Of a DNA stretch of 6,650 nucleotides, positions 1-5,891 are shown piece after piece. The translations under genes and the position numbers were made by a program. The notes below the pieces were generated by a model. It ran no database searches, was not told the origin of the DNA, and worked only from the letters and a program-made list of their open reading frames with translations. Within the stretch, counting starts at the first letter, position 1, and each line of letters starts with the position of its first letter. The stretch comes from an uncultured bacterium (GTDB lineage: Bacteria; Bacillota; Clostridia; Oscillospirales; Acutalibacteraceae): contig CAMFFI010000060.1 in NCBI GenBank assembly GCA_945949625.1, positions 1-6,650 on the forward strand, given 5' to 3'.

Positions 1-126
1 ATTAATATTTTTTACCTGTTTTTTATAGATTTTGTTTATTGCTTTTTTGAAAGTTTCGCCGTCAACAGAAACCTCCAGTTCAAATTTATTTGCCTCTTCT
101 AATTTGTTTGATGATTTTAAACTCAT
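1..126 (-). CDS. tig: Trigger factor, N-terminal fragment (runs off left edge)
   Basis: Trigger factor is the ribosome-bound chaperone and peptidyl-prolyl isomerase that meets nascent chains at the exit tunnel. Only the first 42 codons are in the window. The peptide opens MSLKSSNKLEEANKFELEVS and continues with VDGETFKKAINKIYKK, the usual start of the ribosome-binding domain in Clostridia: a beta strand of alternating E/L/V, then a lysine-rich helix. The ribosome-docking GFRKGKAPR-type signature normally follows a few residues later and would fall just outside the window. The ATG at 124-126 has a GGAGG ribosome binding site at 135-139, 8 bases upstream. The gene lies 74 bases beyond the phosphoesterase stop and has its own candidate promoter. 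Identification rests on recognition of the N-terminus only; the rest of the protein cannot be assessed. Confidence 0.85.
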   Translation of the reverse strand, partial: MSLKSSNKLEEANKFELEVSVDGETFKKAINKIYKKQVKNIN

Positions 127-157
127 TTAACTTTCCTCCGTTTATAGATATCGATAA

Positions 158-186
158 ATTATATCATATAATTTTTGTATATGCAA
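158..186 (-). promoter_or_regulatory. Sigma-A-type promoter for tig
   Basis: On the minus strand a perfect -10 box TATAAT (158-163) is preceded by TG one base upstream (extended -10). It lies exactly 17 bases from a weak -35 box TTGCAT (181-186, 3 of 6 consensus positions). Predicted transcription would start near 151 and give a leader of about 25 bases carrying the GGAGG site. The extended -10 can compensate for the poor -35. It sits in the 74-base gap after the phosphoesterase gene, where no convincing terminator is visible, so tig may also receive read-through. Confidence 0.65.
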
Positions 187-200
187 TAGAAAAATACATT

Positions 201-890
201 TTATCTTACTAACAAAGGCATAAAATCCAGCTTATCGCAAGATACAAGCTTAAAATTAATACCTTTGTATTCACCCTCTATTGCGTTTTTAATATTATTA
301 ACGCCGTGAATATGTCCGTAATAGCACTTTTTTATGTTATATTCCAGCAAAACGTCAATTATTTCGGAACATTCCTGTGAACCGTAAACAGGCGGATAGT
401 GTAAAAACACAACAGGTTCTCCGCCCTTTTTTAAGCCGTCCTCCAAGGAGGCTCTAAGCCTTCCTACTTCCCTGTTCAGCACTTTTACATCATTGTCTGT
501 TTCCGACTCAAGAAACCAGCCTCTTGTACCGCAAACAGTAAAGCTATCCACTGTATATGAATTGTTAAAAAGCACAGATATGGTATCGAAAGAATTTTCT
601 TTTAAGTAATTATCAATCTTGCTTTTTGTTGCCCACCAGTAATCATGATTTCCTTTTATAAAAATCTTTTTTCCCGGTAAATTGTTAATAAACTCAAAAT
701 CCTTATAACATTCATCAAGCTTCATTCCCCAGGAAATATCTCCGGGAATTACAACCGTGTCATCGTCCTTAACAATTTTTTTCCAGTTAGCTTCAAGCTT
801 TGATACATAGTTGTCCCAACCACGGAAAATATCCATAGGCTTATCTGTTCCTAAAGACAAATGCAAATCAGCAATTGCAAACAACGCCAT
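201..890 (-). CDS. Calcineurin-like metallophosphoesterase
   Basis: A 229-residue cytosolic protein with the full two-metal phosphoesterase motif set: D8-x-H10 in IADLHL, G50-D51 in GDISW, G80-N81-H82-D83 followed by YWW, H164 in FLHYPP, and G192-H193-x-H195 in YGHIHG. These residues are the expected metal and phosphate ligands, so it should be catalytically competent. The GDISWGM and GNHDYWW wording fits a small family of uncharacterised bacterial phosphohydrolases (COG1768-like, from memory) rather than YmdB, MPPED or nuclease SbcD. The substrate cannot be read from the sequence. There is no signal peptide or membrane segment. The ATG at 888-890 shares its A with the thrC stop (TAATG) and has only a weak purine patch upstream, so translation probably depends on reinitiation by ribosomes finishing thrC. 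No functional link to threonine synthesis is evident beyond this coupling. Confidence 0.9.
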   Translation of the reverse strand: MALFAIADLHLSLGTDKPMDIFRGWDNYVSKLEANWKKIVKDDDTVVIPGDISWGMKLDECYKDFEFINNLPGKKIFIKGNHDYWWATKSKIDNYLKENSFDTISVLFNNSYTVDSFTVCGTRGWFLESETDNDVKVLNREVGRLRASLEDGLKKGGEPVVFLHYPPVYGSQECSEIIDVLLEYNIKKCYYGHIHGVNNIKNAIEGEYKGINFKLVSCDKLDFMPLLVR

Positions 891-2398
891 TATTTTATAC
901 CTAAAGCATTCAAAACGTATTCAGGCATTGACTTGACTTCCGTAACATTGTTAAATCTTACCTTCTTGTCCTTTAAAGAAGCAAGAGGAGCCGGAATCGG
1001 CGCTTTTGTAATTTCATTTAACATATCAACCATTTCAAATTCAGTTGAAGGAAGCTGTGCGTCGGGTTTTACAGCCTGCAAAACAGCCTTTGAGAATTTA
1101 TAGGGACTTGCGGTTGAAGCAATAAGAACAGGTGTTTTATCATTTGTTTTTTCAACATACTGATCATATACATTTACTGCAACTGCAGTGTGAGTATCGC
1201 ACAGATAGCCTTCCTGCTCAAATAACTGTCTGATTGTTTCCTTTGTTTTTTCATCGTCACAGTAACCGCCGAAGACCAGCTTGCCGATAGTATCCTTAAC
1301 GTCCTGTGTAACCTCATATGAGCTCTGTGTTTTAAGCTTTGTCATCCATTCTTTTGTTAAAGCGTCGTTGTTTCCGGATAATTTATAAAGGAGTCTTTCA
1401 AGGTTGCTTGAAACAAGAATATCCATAGACGGTGAAATAGTCGTATAGAATTTTCTGTCTTTATTGTAAACTCCGGTATTTATAAAGTCTGTAAGTACAT
1501 TATTGGCATTGGACGCACAGATAAATTTGTTAATGGGAAGTCCCATACAGCTTGCATAGTAAGCAGCCAGAATATTGCCGAAGTTTCCTGTGGGAACAAC
1601 AACATTTATCTTATCGCCCAAAGCAATCTTGCCTGCGTTTACCATATCGCAGTATGCGGAAATATAATATACAACCTGAGGAAGAAGTCTGCCCCAGTTA
1701 ATTGAGTTTGCAGAGCTGAACAGCATATTGTTGTCTGCAAGCTGTTTTGAAATTTCCGCAGTTGTGAAGATTTTCTTTACACCTGTCTGTGCATCATCAA
1801 AATTACCTTTAATAGCGCAGACATTTACGTTTTCTCCCTGCTGGGTATTCATCTGATGCTTCTGCATTGGGCTTACGCCGTCAACAGGATAAAATACTAT
1901 AATTTTAGTATGGTCAACGTCCTTAAAACCCTCAAGCGCAGCTTTACCTGTATCGCCGGAAGTAGCAACAAGAATTACTGCGTCCTTGCCGTCATAGGTT
2001 TTCTTTAATGACTTTGTAAGCAAATGGGGCAAAATCTGGAGCGCCATATCCTTAAAAGCGCAGGTTGGACCGTGCCAAAGTTCAAGAATATTTACATCAT
2101 TGCCATTGTATTTTTTTGAAACAATGGGAGCAGGGTTATTACTGCCGAATTTTTCCTCGGTGTAAGCGTTATCTACACAATCGGCAATTTCCTCAGCTGT
2201 AAAATCAGTAAGATAATCAGCAAATACCTTCTTAGCTCTTCCCTGATAATCAAGTGCCAAAAGCTCCTTAAATGTATCAAGGGAATAAGAAGGAAATTCC
2301 TGAGGAACAAAAAGTCCTCCGTCAGGAGAAATTCCCTGTGCAATTGCCTGTGCAGACGATACAACCTCTTTTGCGTTTTCTGTACTGTTGTATAGCAT
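890..2398 (-). CDS. thrC: Threonine synthase
   Basis: Converts O-phospho-L-homoserine to L-threonine and phosphate, the last step of threonine biosynthesis, using pyridoxal phosphate. The 502 residues match the long bacterial/fungal class in length and layout. The N-terminal domain has GISPDGGLFVP (22-32). The PLP lysine is K116 within HGPTCAFKDMALQ (109-121). A phosphate-binding loop follows in VATSGDTGKAA (144-154), then YPVDGVSPMQKHQM (170-183), GNFDDAQ (198-204), NSINWGRLLPQ (231-241), VVPTGNFGN (267-275) and the signature SPSMDILVSSNLERLL (322-337). The ATG at 2396-2398 has an AAGGAAG ribosome binding site at 2404-2410, 5 bases upstream. The gene has its own strong promoter overlapping the end of the preceding dipeptidase gene. 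Its leader is only about 30 bases, so there is no room for a T-box or threonine leader peptide. It is followed by the phosphoesterase with a 1-base overlap. Confidence 0.97.
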   Translation of the reverse strand: MLYNSTENAKEVVSSAQAIAQGISPDGGLFVPQEFPSYSLDTFKELLALDYQGRAKKVFADYLTDFTAEEIADCVDNAYTEEKFGSNNPAPIVSKKYNGNDVNILELWHGPTCAFKDMALQILPHLLTKSLKKTYDGKDAVILVATSGDTGKAALEGFKDVDHTKIIVFYPVDGVSPMQKHQMNTQQGENVNVCAIKGNFDDAQTGVKKIFTTAEISKQLADNNMLFSSANSINWGRLLPQVVYYISAYCDMVNAGKIALGDKINVVVPTGNFGNILAAYYASCMGLPINKFICASNANNVLTDFINTGVYNKDRKFYTTISPSMDILVSSNLERLLYKLSGNNDALTKEWMTKLKTQSSYEVTQDVKDTIGKLVFGGYCDDEKTKETIRQLFEQEGYLCDTHTAVAVNVYDQYVEKTNDKTPVLIASTASPYKFSKAVLQAVKPDAQLPSTEFEMVDMLNEITKAPIPAPLASLKDKKVRFNNVTEVKSMPEYVLNALGIK

Positions 2399-2434
2399 AA
2401 AATCTTCCTTTCAGCGATAATTCAACATTTTAAT

Positions 2435-2463
2435 ATTTTACAACATAATTTATTAATTGTCAA
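2435..2463 (-). promoter_or_regulatory. Sigma-A-type promoter for thrC
   Basis: On the minus strand a perfect -35 box TTGACA (2458-2463) is separated by exactly 17 bases from a -10 box TAAAAT (2435-2440, 5 of 6 consensus positions). The -35 box lies inside the last codons and just before the stop of the dipeptidase gene, and the -10 is in the 54-base gap before thrC. Predicted initiation near 2428 gives a leader of about 30 bases containing the thrC ribosome binding site. This is the best promoter match in the window and suggests thrC and the phosphoesterase form their own transcription unit on top of any read-through. Confidence 0.75.
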
Positions 2464-3382
2464 AGTTTTCACAAAAATTATAGGCATTTTTGAAAAAAAG
2501 CTTGCTTAAAAGGGCTTCGCTGTAATTTTCCTTTAAAAAAGCTTCGTAAATATCTCCTATTGATTCAATTCCTTTTATATCATTGGGCAAATCGCATCCG
2601 TCAAAATCACTGCCGATAGCAACGGAATTTTCTCCGCCTAAGGAAAGAAAATGTTCCGTGTGCTTTATTATATCACTAATTGACGCTTTATCAGCATTGT
2701 TATTCAAAAAGCCTTTGTAAAAATTAATTCCTACAATACCGCCGTTTTTAACGATAATTCTGAATTGCTCATCGGTTAAATTCCTTAAATGATTTGTTAC
2801 GGCTTTGGAATTAGAATGAGTTGCAATAAATGGTCTTTCGGATATTTCTGCAACATCATAAAAAGTATTTTCGCTTGCGTGGGAAAGATCAACAACTATT
2901 TTACTTTTTTCAAGTTCCTTAACTGCTTGCCTGCCAAACTCTGTTAAACCCTTTTTGCTTTTTGTTAATGCGCCTGTTCCTATTTCATTGTCACTGTTCC
3001 AGGTAAGCGTTAGTATTTTTACGTTGCACTGCTTCAGCTTTTTTATGTTTTTTAAATCTCCCTGCAAAACCTTTCCGTTTTCAACGGTGAAAAAACCATT
3101 TCTTGCATTTGTTACGTAGTTTTCATTCAAATCCGAAAATTTACTGCACAAATTCAAGTCGTTTGTTTTGCATTGGTTATTTAAAGAATTATAAGCCTTG
3201 TCAAATAAAGGCTGAATACTGTTAGGGTTTATATCATCGGGAATCCATATTGCAAAGCACTGAGTCCATTTTTTTAAAAATTTCGCCTTTTCAACAGTAA
3301 TATGAAATTCTCCGCAATTAAAGGTTTTATTTTCATTTACCGCTCTGTATAAAGTGTCACAATGCAAATCAAAAAGCTGCAT
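2453..3382 (-). CDS. Membrane dipeptidase family (peptidase M19) enzyme
   Basis: A 309-residue metal-dependent dipeptidase of the renal-dipeptidase/M19 family, a TIM-barrel amidohydrolase relative that cleaves dipeptides, often with relaxed stereochemistry. Visible ligands in family order: H7-x-D9 in FDLHCDT, E101 in TVENG (bridging glutamate), H168 in DLSHAS, H189 in IATHSNS, R200 in the HLRNLTDEQ substrate-binding stretch, and D259 in GSDFDG. The position corresponding to the active-site histidine of the mammalian enzyme (LTLTH) is W128 (LTLTWN), as I recall for many bacterial members. There is no signal peptide or GPI/lipobox signal, so despite the family name it is probably cytosolic. The ATG at 3380-3382 has an AGGAGG site at 3389-3394, 6 bases upstream and inside yraN, whose end it overlaps by 14 bases. 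The actual dipeptide substrate is unknown; a role in peptide or peptidoglycan-fragment catabolism is only a guess. Confidence 0.93.
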   Translation of the reverse strand: MQLFDLHCDTLYRAVNENKTFNCGEFHITVEKAKFLKKWTQCFAIWIPDDINPNSIQPLFDKAYNSLNNQCKTNDLNLCSKFSDLNENYVTNARNGFFTVENGKVLQGDLKNIKKLKQCNVKILTLTWNSDNEIGTGALTKSKKGLTEFGRQAVKELEKSKIVVDLSHASENTFYDVAEISERPFIATHSNSKAVTNHLRNLTDEQFRIIVKNGGIVGINFYKGFLNNNADKASISDIIKHTEHFLSLGGENSVAIGSDFDGCDLPNDIKGIESIGDIYEAFLKENYSEALLSKLFFKNAYNFCENFDN

Positions 3383-3755
3383 ATTCTCCCTCCTGAATAA
3401 ATGCGTTTTCTATATAATTGATTTTATGCTGTTTTGCTCCGTACAAATAAATTTCAGCCACATCAAATCTTGGCTGCAAATTCACAGGATGTTTCATTAA
3501 ATAAAAAGCAGCCGTTTTAAGAATTTTATTTTGTTTTGCAGCATTAACAGCCTGAGCAGGTGAATCAAGGCAGTTCTCTCCCCTTGTTTTCACCTCAACA
3601 AATATAATGTATTTGCTGTTTTTTGCAATTATATCTATTTCACCGCATTTGCAGGAAAAATTTCTCTCTGCTATTTCATATTTTTTCTTTTTAAGAAATT
3701 TCACAGTCAATTCTTCGCCATAGTTTCCTGTAGCTTTTGTATTTACAGATTTCAT
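3369..3755 (-). CDS. yraN: YraN / UPF0102 family endonuclease-like protein
   Basis: A 128-residue member of UPF0102, a small family with a restriction-endonuclease-like (Holliday-junction-resolvase-type) fold whose cellular role is not settled. The conserved layout is present: GNYGEELTVKFL near the N-terminus (10-21), Y-x-I-x-x-R-N-F (26-33), the active-site-like C-G-E39-I-D41-I-I-A, then F-V-E54-V-K56-T-R, and RFDV-AEI (96-102) near the end. The E/D plus ExK pattern is what a metal-dependent nuclease would need, so the fold's catalytic residues look intact. The start ATG (3753-3755) is 3 bases after the rnhB stop, with only a weak AAGTGA-like purine stretch upstream, so translation is probably coupled to rnhB. 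Position beside rnhB is the usual one for this family in Firmicutes and hints at a nucleic-acid maintenance role. Confidence 0.92.
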   Translation of the reverse strand: MKSVNTKATGNYGEELTVKFLKKKKYEIAERNFSCKCGEIDIIAKNSKYIIFVEVKTRGENCLDSPAQAVNAAKQNKILKTAAFYLMKHPVNLQPRFDVAEIYLYGAKQHKINYIENAFIQEGEYAAF

Positions 3756-3758
3756 ATT

Positions 3759-4367
3759 TCACTTATTTAAAATTTTTGTAAGAAAACTCATTCTGTGTAT
3801 TTCACAAGGGCCGTATTTTTTCAGCATTTCAATATGCAGCTTTGTACCGTATCCCTTATGCTTGTCAAACATATATTCCGGGTATTTTTTTGCATATTCA
3901 TAACAAAGCCTGTCTCTTGAAACCTTTGCAAGAATTGACGCAGCCGCAATAGACGCAGAGTTTGCGTCACCCTTAACAATACTTTCGCAAGGTATTGCTA
4001 AATCAGGCGTTTTATTGCCGTCTATCATTGCATAATCCGCAGGAATATTCAAACCTTCAACAGCCCTTTTCATTGCAAGCATAGTTGCATTCAGAATATT
4101 AAGCTCCTCAATTTCTTCAACAGTTGAGAAAGCAATAGAATAAGCTGCGGCTTCTTCTTTAATTTTTTCAAAAAGCTGTTCCCTTTTCTTTTCCGAAAGC
4201 TTTTTAGAGTCGTTGACGCCTTCTATAATCTTATTTTCAAGCAGTATGACTGCTGCTGCACAGACAGGTCCGGCTAAGGGACCTCTGCCTGCTTCATCAA
4301 CGCCGCAAATGGACGTATATCCTTGTTTTCTTGCATCAGCTTCATATTTAAGCCAATCTATATCCAT
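3759..4367 (-). CDS. rnhB: Ribonuclease HII
   Basis: Cleaves the RNA strand of RNA-DNA hybrids and incises at single ribonucleotides in DNA. With the start chosen here the protein has 202 residues, normal for the family. Motifs: GVDEAGRGPLAGPV (22-35) with catalytic D24 and E25 and the GRG ribonucleotide-recognition loop at 27-29; NDSKKLSEKKR (52-62); IDGN with D116; and KGD134 followed by SASIAAASILAKVSRD (137-152). The four acidic residues D24, E25, D116 and D134 match the family set, with the expected 18-residue spacing between the last two. The frame stays open back to a TTG at 4431-4433 with an ATG just inside it, giving up to 22 extra residues. That extension lies inside rbgA, is not family-like and lacks a ribosome binding site. 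The ATG at 4365-4367 has AGGAG at 4374-4378 and begins 1 base after the rbgA stop. Confidence 0.96.
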   Translation of the reverse strand: MDIDWLKYEADARKQGYTSICGVDEAGRGPLAGPVCAAAVILLENKIIEGVNDSKKLSEKKREQLFEKIKEEAAAYSIAFSTVEEIEELNILNATMLAMKRAVEGLNIPADYAMIDGNKTPDLAIPCESIVKGDANSASIAAASILAKVSRDRLCYEYAKKYPEYMFDKHKGYGTKLHIEMLKKYGPCEIHRMSFLTKILNK

Positions 4368-4368
4368 A

Positions 4369-5247
4369 TTATTCTCCTGTTTCAGGTAATTCCAGAGTGA
4401 TTTGTCCAAGCTTTGCGGCTCTGAATTCATCAAGTATCATTGCAGCGGCTCTTTCTGTGTCAATTTCTCCGCCGGAAATTAACATACCGCGCTTTTTGCC
4501 TATTAATTTCAAAAGCTCATAGCTGTCGCTGACCGATTCTAATATTTCATCAGTAAGCTTAAAGCGTTCCAAAAACTTCGGGGGCTTTATTTGTGAAAGC
4601 AATTCCAGCAATCTCATTGAAAGCAACTCCGTATCCATAATCTGGTCCTTAATTGCTCCCGTAAAAGCAAGATGCTCTGCGGTTGTCTGGTCATCAAATT
4701 TTGGCCACAACACTCCCGGAGTGTCCAGCAACTCGAAATTTTTTGAAATAGTGTACCACTGGTTTCCTCTTGTTACACCCGGTCTGTCCTCAACTTTGGC
4801 TTTTGACTGTTTTGCAACTCTGTTAATGAAAGAAGACTTTCCCACATTCGGAATACCTACAATCATAACTCTAAGGGTTGGATTTACCATTCCCTTGCTT
4901 TTTAATGCAGTAATTTTTGTATTAAGAACCTTATTTAGCGTTGGGACAAAGTTGTTAAGTCCCTTACCGCTTTTACAATCCACAGGTATTGCAGGGATAT
5001 TTTGTTCTTTATAGTAATTTATCCATTTTTGCGTGGCGGCTTTATCAGCCATATCGCATTTGTTAAGCAATACTACTCTTGGTTTATTTTGAATAATATT
5101 TGCAATATCGGGGTTTTTACTGCTTATAGGTATTCTCGCGTCCAAAATTTCAGCAACAGCGTCAACAAGCTTCAAAGAAGATTGAATTTTTCTTTTTGTT
5201 TTGGTCATATGACCGGGAAACCATTGGATATTCTGAATTTCGCTCAT
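4369..5247 (-). CDS. rbgA: Ribosome biogenesis GTPase RbgA (YlqF)
   Basis: A circularly permuted GTPase needed in Firmicutes for late assembly of the 50S ribosomal subunit. The 292 residues show the permuted G-motif order that defines the family. First comes the N-terminal WFPGHMTK signature (9-16), then G4 NKCD (62-65), a G5-like SGKG (93-96), G1/Walker A GIPNVGKSS (131-139), the G2 threonine in GVTRGNQW (157-164, T159) and G3 DTPG (175-178). A helical C-terminal RNA-binding domain ends in GGEIDTERAAAMILDEF and LGQITLE (259-286). All nucleotide-binding residues look intact. The ATG at 5245-5247 has an AAGGTGA site at 5252-5258 that overlaps the lepB2 stop codon, and the gap between the genes is 9 bases. 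Its place between lepB and rnhB matches the conserved Firmicutes order. Confidence 0.97.
   Translation of the reverse strand: MSEIQNIQWFPGHMTKTKRKIQSSLKLVDAVAEILDARIPISSKNPDIANIIQNKPRVVLLNKCDMADKAATQKWINYYKEQNIPAIPVDCKSGKGLNNFVPTLNKVLNTKITALKSKGMVNPTLRVMIVGIPNVGKSSFINRVAKQSKAKVEDRPGVTRGNQWYTISKNFELLDTPGVLWPKFDDQTTAEHLAFTGAIKDQIMDTELLSMRLLELLSQIKPPKFLERFKLTDEILESVSDSYELLKLIGKKRGMLISGGEIDTERAAAMILDEFRAAKLGQITLELPETGE
4374..4378 (-). promoter_or_regulatory. Ribosome binding site fixing the rnhB start
   Basis: AGGAG on the minus strand lies 6 bases before the ATG at 4365-4367, inside the last codons of rbgA. No comparable site precedes the upstream in-frame TTG/ATG at 4433/4430. This supports the shorter RNase HII start and translational coupling to rbgA. 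Confidence 0.8.
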
Positions 5248-5256
5248 AATTTCACC

Positions 5257-5820
5257 TTAATATAAATATTTTACTCTGTCAAACGGAGATATAATAAATT
5301 CCGCTTTACCTACTATATCATCTATTGCCACAAGCTGAAGTCGGTTATCCCTGCTGTCTAATGAGTAGGCTCTGTTATCGCCCATTACAAAAACATATCC
5401 TTCGGGAACAATGTATGGAATTTTCCAGTAATCGGTAGGCTTGCTTGTTTTTGAGGAAGTGTAGGCTTCATCAAGTATAACCCCGTCAACTGCAACTTCG
5501 TTTTTGTCATAATCAATCTTTAAGCTTTGACCTTCGGAGGCAATAACTCTTTTAACTATAATTTTACCCAAAGTATCATTAGAATTTGCAACAATAATAT
5601 CACCGCATTTTGGTTTTGTAAACAGCTCGCTGACAATTAGTTTATCACCGTTTAACAGCGTATCTGTCATAGAATTGCCGTCAACTGTAACCAATCTGAA
5701 GAAAAAGCAAAAAATTATTGCAAATGCAATTAATGCGTATAACAACATCTGAAATATGCCGTATATATAAAGTACAACAGGATTATTGTTGTTGCGGACT
5801 TTAAATGAATATCTATACAT
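5257..5820 (-). CDS. lepB: Type I signal peptidase, second copy (LepB2)
   Basis: Cleaves signal peptides of exported proteins on the outer face of the membrane. With the start chosen here it has 187 residues: a short basic N-terminus, one membrane segment (about 15-43), then the catalytic domain. The Ser/Lys dyad is S50 in VDGNSMTDTL and K90 in VKRVIASEGQ; box E is GDNR (147-150) followed by SLDSR (153-157). A TTG 12 bases upstream (5830-5832) would add four residues (MEAT) but overlaps the GGAGG ribosome binding site at 5826-5830. The ATG at 5818-5820 is 5 bases downstream of that site and is clearly preferred. The core is close to the neighbouring lepB copy: a hand, ungapped alignment of 80 residues gives about 43 identities, indicating tandem duplication. 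Unlike that copy it lacks the acidic cytoplasmic tail. It may be transcribed from a promoter in the gap between the two copies. Confidence 0.95.
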   Translation of the reverse strand: MYRYSFKVRNNNNPVVLYIYGIFQMLLYALIAFAIIFCFFFRLVTVDGNSMTDTLLNGDKLIVSELFTKPKCGDIIVANSNDTLGKIIVKRVIASEGQSLKIDYDKNEVAVDGVILDEAYTSSKTSKPTDYWKIPYIVPEGYVFVMGDNRAYSLDSRDNRLQLVAIDDIVGKAEFIISPFDRVKYLY

Positions 5821-5825
5821 TGTTG

Positions 5826-5830
5826 CCTCC
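5826..5830 (-). promoter_or_regulatory. Ribosome binding site fixing the lepB2 start
   Basis: GGAGG on the minus strand lies 5 bases before the ATG at 5818-5820 and directly after the T-run of the upstream hairpin. The longer reading frame would start at a TTG that shares bases with this site, so the ATG is the likely start. Confidence 0.8.
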
Positions 5831-5870
5831 AAAAAAATAACTCATATTCATTATAAAACGAATATGAGTT
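5831..5870 (-). terminator. Hairpin plus U-tract between lepB1 and lepB2
   Basis: A perfect 11-base-pair inverted repeat (arms 5839-5849 and 5860-5870, 10-base loop) is followed on the minus strand by one A and seven Ts (5831-5837). This is the shape of a Rho-independent terminator for lepB1, starting 21 bases past its stop codon. Only three of the eleven pairs are G-C, so it may be leaky. The U-tract abuts the lepB2 ribosome binding site, so terminated transcripts would end just before lepB2. A protein operator is an alternative reading of the palindrome. In the opposite direction there is no T-run. Confidence 0.6.
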
Positions 5871-5878
5871 CAATTCAA
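5850..5878 (-). promoter_or_regulatory. Sigma-A-type promoter for lepB2, inside the terminator loop
   Basis: On the minus strand a -35 box TTGAAT (5873-5878, 4 of 6 consensus positions) is exactly 17 bases from a perfect -10 TATAAT (5850-5855). The -10 straddles the loop of the hairpin and its 3' arm boundary. Initiation near 5843 would lie within the 3' arm, so this transcript could not fold the terminator and would carry a leader of about 22 bases with GGAGG. AT-richness raises the chance of accidental -10 matches, but the -35 and spacing also fit. Confidence 0.5.
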
Positions 5879-5891
5879 GAATTTTTGCAGA

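Noticed and set aside
149..156. Palindrome TATCGATA near the predicted tig transcription start
   Set aside because: An isolated 8-base palindrome in AT-rich sequence is common by chance and no second copy or known operator pattern accompanies it.
187..206. AAAAT/ATTTT repeat after the phosphoesterase stop as a terminator
   Set aside because: The potential stem is five A-T pairs with a two-base loop and no G-C pair, too weak for an intrinsic terminator; it is expected by chance in AT-rich sequence.
861..1103. Plus-strand 80-codon open frame opposite the thrC end
   Set aside because: Antisense shadow of threonine synthase and the phosphoesterase start, with no protein-like motif.
4721..5265. 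Two plus-strand open frames opposite rbgA (97 and 87 codons)
   Set aside because: They lie antisense to a fully conserved GTPase gene, have no recognisable domain and no good ribosome binding site; their hydrophobic composition is what the complement of this coding sequence would give.
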